This document shows, piece after piece, positions 8,505 through 12,033 of a stretch of 12,033 bases of DNA. The notes beneath the pieces were generated by a model. The model had not been told where the DNA came from and searched no databases. It worked only from the letters and a program-made list of their open reading frames with translations. The translations under genes were made by a program, and so were the position numbers. The DNA is taken from NCBI GenBank assembly GCA_023268425.1, contig JALRFN010000053.1, forward strand, positions 1-12,033, in the 5' to 3' direction. This DNA is from Burkholderiaceae bacterium (GTDB lineage Bacteria > Pseudomonadota > Gammaproteobacteria > Burkholderiales > Burkholderiaceae_C). Numbering within the stretch: the stretch's first letter is position 1; the number at the start of each line of letters is the position of its first letter.

Positions 8505-8770
8505 TCACCCTCTCCGAACTTGTCCTCAAACAGCGCCACCAAGGCGTCCATCGCCTGTTGCTCGTCAGCACCGTCACACTCCAGCGCCACTTCAACACCC
8601 AAGCCAGCAGCCAACATCATCACGCCCATGATGCTCTTGGCGTTGACACGCCGTTCACCCCGAGACAGCGTCACTTCACAGGCGAAGCTGCCAGCCAATT
8701 TGGACAGCTTGGCCGATGCGCGGGCGTGCAAGCCCAATTTATTGCTGATGGTGATGTTGGTCTTGACCAT
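8501..8770 (-). CDS. ptsH: PTS phosphocarrier protein HPr
   Basis: HPr relays phosphate from enzyme I to EIIA. The 89-residue protein starts at the ATG at 8768-8770 (MVKTNITISNKLGLHARAS). The phosphorylated His15 sits in GLHARAS, and Ser46 in NAKSIMGVMML is the regulatory site phosphorylated by HPr kinase where that enzyme is present. Longer in-frame starts upstream add residues unlike the family and were not used. The 5' end overlaps the end of the EIIA gene by 32 bases in a different frame, and the stop overlaps the ptsI start by 4. The three genes thus form one translationally coupled unit. Confidence 0.97.
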   Translation of the reverse strand: MVKTNITISNKLGLHARASAKLSKLAGSFACEVTLSRGERRVNAKSIMGVMMLAAGLGVEVALECDGADEQQAMDALVALFEDKFGEGE

Positions 8771-9188
8771 GCGTAGCTCTGCGTTGTTGATTCTGTGGTG
8801 CGCTTGACCCCACTGCGATGACCCCTTGTGTGCCACCGGCCACAGCGCGCGCCACCACCGCAGCCAAAGGCTCATGGCGGTAGGTCACCGCGCGCAGGAG
8901 CATGGGGACACTCACCCCACTGACCATGCGCACGCGAGCGCCTTGCACCAACTGCGTGGCGACGTTACAAGGGGTCGCGCCAAACAAGTCGGTGAGAATC
9001 AGCAGCTCCCGATCGGTGGGCAATGCATCGAGTTGCAACTGTGCCTGTGCCAGCACCTCGGCTTGTGACCAATCCGCAGCGACATCCAGGGTCAAGATGT
9101 CTGCCGCTTCACTTGGAAACACATGCGCCACGCAATCACGCAATGCGGACGCCAATGGGGCATGGGCGATGATGAACAAGCTAACCAT
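8739..9188 (-). CDS. PTS EIIA component, mannose (PTS_IIA_man) family
   Basis: A stand-alone EIIA domain of the mannose/sorbose family. It would accept phosphate from HPr on His9 (FIIAHAPLASAL), equivalent to His10 of the E. coli mannose EIIA; the partner Asp67 lies in LTDLFGATPCNVA. The core ends near residue 128 (GVIAVG). A polar tail follows, rich in Gln, His and Arg and ending HHHQQ, whose last ten codons overlap the ptsH start. At 149 residues it is slightly longer than usual because of that tail. No EIIB/EIIC partner is adjacent, which matches regulatory PTS arrangements in betaproteobacteria. Located 24 bases downstream of the lipoprotein gene. Confidence 0.9.
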   Translation of the reverse strand: MVSLFIIAHAPLASALRDCVAHVFPSEAADILTLDVAADWSQAEVLAQAQLQLDALPTDRELLILTDLFGATPCNVATQLVQGARVRMVSGVSVPMLLRAVTYRHEPLAAVVARAVAGGTQGVIAVGSSAPQNQQRRATHGQDQHHHQQ

Positions 9189-9212
9189 GGCGCGATTATC
9201 GCTGCGCGACCC

Positions 9213-9770
9213 TCATTGACGGCGCGGCGCCAAGCCGTCCCAAAAACGGCTGGTTTCGCCGTTGGACGCTTGGGCGCCATACGTGGCCAACTGCACCAAC
9301 AACCCGCCTGCCGCCGCATGGCCCATGGCGACTTGCACGCGTTGACCGTCATGGCGTCGGCCCTCGCCCCGCCAAAGCTGGGCCCAATCCGCCCCCCTCA
9401 CCAGCCAGGCTTGCGCAGGCTGAGCATCCTTGACCTGCGCACTGCTCTGACTGGCTTGGCGCCAAAGGGCAAGATTCGCCTTGGCATCACTGGCCTGCGC
9501 CAAGCGCATCCAAGCCACGGCATACGTCACGCTACCCACATCGCAGCTGCGCAGGTGCATGGTCGCGGATTGCGTGGGCAGCGCCACTGTGCGCTCTGCC
9601 ACTTCCGGCTTGCACGGCAGCAAAGCCTCCCAACCGCTGTCACCCAAAGGCAACACACGCCAATTCAAGGCTTCGCTGCAGGCCAGCAAGCCCAGACTCA
9701 GCACCAGCACGAGCTGCCAGCTCGAAACGGGGAAACGGGTGTCTCTGGGGGGTCGCGTCATGCGCGACAT
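9213..9770 (-). CDS. Putative lipoprotein of unknown function
   Basis: I do not recognise a named family. From the ATG at 9768-9770 the protein is 185 residues. It has a basic N-terminus (RMTRPPRDTR), a hydrophobic stretch (WQLVLVLSLGLLAC) and a lipobox-like LLAC with Cys31, so lipidation and export are predicted. The mature part begins SEALNWRVLPLGDSGWEALLPCKPE and contains two further cysteines (PCKPE and RSCDVGS) that might pair. It ends WDGLAPRRQ. An ATG at 9761 is equally possible, and one at 9791 less so; the longer frame upstream to 10010 lies antisense to the CoA-transferase and is rejected. It probably leads the EIIA-HPr-EI operon, 24 bases upstream of EIIA, with no evident functional link. 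Confidence 0.72.
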   Translation of the reverse strand: MSRMTRPPRDTRFPVSSWQLVLVLSLGLLACSEALNWRVLPLGDSGWEALLPCKPEVAERTVALPTQSATMHLRSCDVGSVTYAVAWMRLAQASDAKANLALWRQASQSSAQVKDAQPAQAWLVRGADWAQLWRGEGRRHDGQRVQVAMGHAAAGGLLVQLATYGAQASNGETSRFWDGLAPRRQ

Positions 9771-9813
9771 GTTGACACACAATTCGTACATGACTTTCCC
9801 CAATACAGTTTCT

Positions 9814-10521
9814 ATGGCCGCTTCTGTTGCCCCTGGCGCCCTGGCGGGCGTGCGCGTTCTCGACCTCAGCCGCATCTTGGCCGGACCCTGGTGCACGCAA
9901 ACCTTGGCTGACCTGGGCGCCGATGTGATCAAAGTCGAGCGGCCAGGGCAGGGTGACGACAGCCGCACCTGGGGCCCGCCATTCTTGCCAGACAACCAAG
10001 GCCAAGACACCTCGGACTCGGCCTACTACCTGTGCGCCAACCGCAACAAGCGTTCGATTTGCTGCGACCTGTCGACTGAGCAAGGCCAAGCCTTGGTGCG
10101 AGAGCTTGCCCTGCAAAGCGACGTGGTGGTCGAAAACTTCAAAGTCGGAGACCTGAAACGCTATGGCCTGGACGCACAAAGCCTTGCGCAGCTCAAACCC
10201 TCATTGGTCATTTGTTCGGTCACCGGGTTTGGGCAAACGGGACCCTATGCCGATCGCGCAGGCTACGACTACGCGATTCAGGGGCTGGGGGGCTTGATGT
10301 CCATCACTGGGGAGCGCGACGACTTGCCCGGCGGGGGCCCGCAAAAAGTGACCTGCAAAGTTGTTGAAACAGAGCCTGTCGTCAAAGGTCAAACCGCTGC
10401 GAACAGCTTTAAGCCTGCGATTTTGGACAATGGGGTTAAGGTCATGGTCCCACCCTTTATTGCCCAAGACGAAATGATCATCGTCAATACAGAGTCGATG
10501 GAATATTCCGAACGCGCTTAA
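9814..10521 (+). CDS. Chimeric frame: CaiB/BaiF family CoA-transferase N-terminus joined to EF-P C-terminus
   Basis: Residues 1-179 from the ATG at 9814 (9790 is an alternative) are the N-terminal domain of a family III CoA-transferase, which moves CoA between carboxylic acids. Visible signatures are VRVLDLSRILAGPW (13-26), LADLGADVIKVERPG (31-45), YLCANRNKRSICCDL (72-86), VVVENFKVGDLKRYG (104-118) and the probable catalytic Asp152 in RAGYDYAIQGLGG, ending GERDDLPGGGPQKV. Such enzymes are about 400 residues, so over half is missing. From residue 180 the frame is EF-P sequence to the stop at 10519-10521. The start is divergent from the lipoprotein gene with about 43 bases between. The protein as written is unlikely to be a working CoA-transferase. 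Confidence 0.85.
   Translation: MAASVAPGALAGVRVLDLSRILAGPWCTQTLADLGADVIKVERPGQGDDSRTWGPPFLPDNQGQDTSDSAYYLCANRNKRSICCDLSTEQGQALVRELALQSDVVVENFKVGDLKRYGLDAQSLAQLKPSLVICSVTGFGQTGPYADRAGYDYAIQGLGGLMSITGERDDLPGGGPQKVTCKVVETEPVVKGQTAANSFKPAILDNGVKVMVPPFIAQDEMIIVNTESMEYSERA
10339..10521 (+). pseudogene. efp: Elongation factor P, C-terminal fragment (Rhodobacteraceae-like)
   Basis: From the shared Pro-Gln-Lys-Val onward the frame reads TCKVVETEPVVKGQTAANSF, then KPAILDNGVKVMVPPFIAQD and a tail ending MEYSERA. This is the last OB-fold domain of EF-P, the factor that relieves ribosome stalling at polyproline. The exact style (QKVTCKVVETEPVVKGQTAANSFKP and NTESMEYSERA) is the one I associate with Rhodobacteraceae. 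About 60 of about 187 residues are present; the first two domains, including the modified-lysine loop, are absent. Joined in frame to the CoA-transferase at 10339-10350. Followed by terminator hairpins shared with acs. Confidence 0.88.
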
Positions 10522-10527
10522 GTCACG

Positions 10528-10555
10528 AAAAAATACCCCGCAGACATGTGCGGGG
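10528..10555 (-). terminator. Intrinsic terminator reading on the minus strand (downstream of acs)
   Basis: A 7-base stem (CCCCGCA at 10536-10542 with TGCGGGG at 10549-10555) and a 6-base loop is followed, when read on the minus strand, by TA and six T residues (10528-10533). This is the layout of a Rho-independent terminator for transcription coming from acs. It lies just after the efp stop. Confidence 0.65.
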
Positions 10556-10561
10556 CGACAT

Positions 10562-10592
10562 AAAAAAGGGCCGATTTCTCGGCCCCTTTTTT
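10562..10592. terminator. Bidirectional intrinsic terminator between efp and acs
   Basis: GGGCCGA (10568-10574) pairs with TCGGCCC (10579-10585) around a 4-base loop. Six A residues (10562-10567) lie on one side and six T residues (10587-10592) on the other, so either strand gives a GC stem with a U-tail. It sits between convergent efp and acs and overlaps the acs stop codon by two bases. With the neighbouring hairpin it forms a two-step termination zone. Confidence 0.85.
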
Positions 10593-12033
10593 ATGATTTG
10601 CGGTTCATCCGATTGTTGATCAGGTCATCCACCACCGATGGATCGGCCAGTGTGGATGTATCGCCCAAGGCGCCAAAATCGTCTTCGGCAATTTTGCGCA
10701 GAATGCGGCGCATAATCTTGCCTGAGCGTGTCTTGGGCAAGCCTGGAGCCCACTGGATCAGGTCAGGGGATGCGATGGGGCCGATTTCCTTGCGGACCCA
10801 ATTGCGCAGCTCTGTGCGCAGCTCATCGCTTGGCGCTTCGCCTGCCATCAATGTGACATAGCAATAGATGCCTTGGCCTTTGATGTCATAGGGGTATCCC
10901 ACAACGGCGGCCTCGGATACCTTTGGATGCGCAACCAAGGCACTTTCGACCTCGGCGGTGCCCATGCGGTGGCCTGATACGTTGATCACATCATCGACGC
11001 GGCCTGTACTCCAATAATACCCATCCGCATCTCGGCGGCATCCGTCACCCGAGAAATAGTAGCCTTTGTAATCCGCGAAATAGGTTTTCACAAACCGTTC
11101 GTGGTCGCCATAAACCGTGCGCATTTGCCCTGGCCAGCTGTCTTTCATACAGAGCACGCCTTCGGCGGCAGTTTCGTGGATTTCTGCGCCTGTTTGCGGG
11201 TCAAGTAGGACCGGTTGAACGCCAAAGAATGGGGTTGTTGCCGATCCAGGTTTGGTTGCCGTCGCACCAGGCAGTGGTGTCAGAAGATGGCCGCCTGTTT
11301 CGGTTTGCCACCATGTGTCAACGATAGGGCAGTTGCCTTTGCCGACGACGTTATTGTACCAGTTCCATGCCTCTGGGTTGATGGGCTCGCCCACGGTGCC
11401 CAGAACTTTCAAAGAGGACAGGTCGCATTTTTCAACGAATTCTTTGCCTTGACCCATCAAGGCGCGGATAGCTGTGGGGGCAGTGTAGAATTGATTGACC
11501 TTGTGCTTTTCACAGACTTGCCAGAACCGCGATGCGTCCGGGTATGTGGGGACGCCTTCGAACATCAAGGTCGTCGCACCATTGGCCAGCGGACCATAGA
11601 CAATATAGCTGTGGCCTGTGACCCAACCCACGTCTGCGGTACACCAGTAAATATCACCTTCATGATAATCAAAGACCAGCTCATGCGTCATGGACGCCCA
11701 CACCAAATAACCGCCTGTTGTGTGCACAACACCCTTTGGCGCGCCGGTCGACCCTGACGTGTAAAGGATAAACAACGGATCTTCTGCATTCATTGCCTCA
11801 GGGGCGCAGTCTGCAGAGGCTTTGGCCATCGCAGCGTGTTTGTTCGCTGCTTGTTCCAGTGCCTCGTCGTCTTGACCCCACTGTTCGGCCTGCCATGTTT
11901 CGTCGATACGCGACATGGCCCACGCCGAATCTGCGTCAAGGCGCTGATGAATTACCGCAAGCCCAAGCACCAGAGACCCTGAAATGCTGACCAAGTCATG
12001 AAACGCCGTTAACTGAAATGGTGTCAATTGGCG
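10591..12033 (-). CDS. acs: Chimeric frame: ATP12-like C-terminus joined to acetyl-CoA synthetase C-terminal two thirds
   Basis: From about 11820 down to the TAA at 10591 the protein is acetate-CoA ligase (AMP-forming), which activates acetate to acetyl-CoA via acetyl-AMP. Motifs in order: PEAMNAEDPLF, the phosphate-binding YTSGSTGAPKG, DIYWCTADVGWVTGHSYIVYGPL, VDTWWQTETGGH, YYFSGDGCRRDADGYYW, GRVDDVINVSGHR and the C-terminal PKTRSGK, whose lysine (codon 10717-10719) is the residue controlled by acetylation. About 410 residues of a roughly 650-residue enzyme are present. Upstream of 11820 the expected synthetase N-terminal part is replaced in frame by ATP12-type sequence running off the right edge; the apparent first codon at 12027 is an internal TTG. 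The style is Rhodobacteraceae-like. Convergent with efp. Confidence 0.88.
   Translation of the reverse strand, partial: RQLTPFQLTAFHDLVSISGSLVLGLAVIHQRLDADSAWAMSRIDETWQAEQWGQDDEALEQAANKHAAMAKASADCAPEAMNAEDPLFILYTSGSTGAPKGVVHTTGGYLVWASMTHELVFDYHEGDIYWCTADVGWVTGHSYIVYGPLANGATTLMFEGVPTYPDASRFWQVCEKHKVNQFYTAPTAIRALMGQGKEFVEKCDLSSLKVLGTVGEPINPEAWNWYNNVVGKGNCPIVDTWWQTETGGHLLTPLPGATATKPGSATTPFFGVQPVLLDPQTGAEIHETAAEGVLCMKDSWPGQMRTVYGDHERFVKTYFADYKGYYFSGDGCRRDADGYYWSTGRVDDVINVSGHRMGTAEVESALVAHPKVSEAAVVGYPYDIKGQGIYCYVTLMAGEAPSDELRTELRNWVRKEIGPIASPDLIQWAPGLPKTRSGKIMRRILRKIAEDDFGALGDTSTLADPSVVDDLINNRMNRKS
11820..12033 (-). pseudogene. ATP12 family F1-ATPase assembly chaperone, C-terminal fragment
   Basis: Reading from the right edge, the frame gives RQLTPFQLTAFHDLVSISGS, then LVLGLAVIHQRLDADSAWAM and SRIDETWQAEQWGQDDEALE. 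This is the conserved end of ATP12-type proteins, which in mitochondria and alphaproteobacteria chaperone the F1 alpha subunit; the LSGSLVLGLAV-like and SRIDETWQAEQWG segments are the hallmark. The N-terminal part is outside the window, and the natural end is replaced near 11820 by acetyl-CoA synthetase sequence. Acetyl-CoA synthetases do not carry this segment at this position. Identification comes from recalled family sequences and was not searched. Confidence 0.75.

Noticed and set aside
9192..9202. Small palindrome GCGATTATCGC just upstream of the EIIA start.
   Set aside because: The 5-base arms with a 1-base centre cannot fold as a hairpin, and a single short palindrome is expected by chance.
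9772..9800. TTGACA at 9772-9777 as a promoter for the CoA-transferase gene.
   Set aside because: There is no acceptable -10 element at 16-18 bases downstream.
9481..9813. Upstream extension of the CoA-transferase frame to an ATG at 9481.
   Set aside because: The added residues do not resemble the family and lie antisense to the lipoprotein gene; the conserved protein begins near VRVLDLSRILAGPW, fitting a start at 9814 or 9790.
9771..10010. Upstream extension of the lipoprotein frame to 10010.
   Set aside because: The extra N-terminal residues are antisense to conserved CoA-transferase coding sequence and would place the signal peptide in mid-protein.
11820..12033. A frameshift or divergent N-terminal region within a normal acs gene.
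   Set aside because: The same frame upstream gives a clear match to recalled ATP12 C-termini, and the other frames I read by eye gave nothing resembling the synthetase, so a join explains it better than a frameshift.
11820..12033. A functional link between the ATP12 chaperone fragment and the atp operon at the left end.
   Set aside because: ATP12 does act on F1, but the two pieces appear to come from different bacterial classes and are separated by a junction, so the co-occurrence looks accidental.

Overview
The window looks like a composite of DNA from more than one organism. Positions 1 to about 10345 read as one continuous betaproteobacterial chromosome segment, probably Burkholderiales/Comamonadaceae. 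This is inferred from protein style, the atpIBEFHA order, the ybeD-lipB-lipA block and the EIIA-HPr-EI block. Positions about 10345 to 12033 instead read as alphaproteobacterial, Rhodobacteraceae-like DNA: the tail of elongation factor P, the C-terminal part of acetyl-CoA synthetase, and the C-terminus of an ATP12-type F1 assembly chaperone.

Layout of the betaproteobacterial part. On the minus strand, 1-3830 holds the start of the F1Fo ATP synthase operon in transcription order atpI, atpB, atpE, atpF, atpH, atpA; atpA runs off the left edge. A divergent intergenic gap of about 118 bases separates it from a compact plus-strand block: ybeD (DUF493), lipB, lipA and a DMT-family exporter. Three of these genes are joined by 4-base stop/start overlaps (TTGA and ATGA). 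This block makes lipoyl cofactor by octanoyl transfer (LipB) followed by sulfur insertion (LipA). It converges, with only 7 bases between stops, on a minus-strand operon that reads lipoprotein of unknown function, EIIA(Man-type), HPr, enzyme I. No EIIB or EIIC transport component is present. A CaiB/BaiF-type CoA-transferase starts divergently from the lipoprotein gene.

The CoA-transferase is cut after about 179 residues. At a four-residue Pro-Gln-Lys-Val stretch (10339-10350) the reading frame passes without a break into the last 56 residues of an EF-P. After the efp stop come two hairpins that form a terminator region shared with a convergent acs gene. The acs frame also changes identity: near 11820 the N-terminal side of the synthetase is replaced, in frame, by an ATP12 C-terminus. 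Both joins are most simply explained as chimeric DNA or misassembly at short shared sequence; I do not interpret them as natural fusion proteins.

There is no gene-free stretch above 300 bases, and I see no tRNA, rRNA, CRISPR, insertion sequence or phage gene. I found no convincing new biological system. The most notable observations are the two in-frame junctions. Lesser ones are the leader upstream of atpE, the hairpin between atpE and atpF, and the unassigned lipoprotein at the head of the PTS operon.
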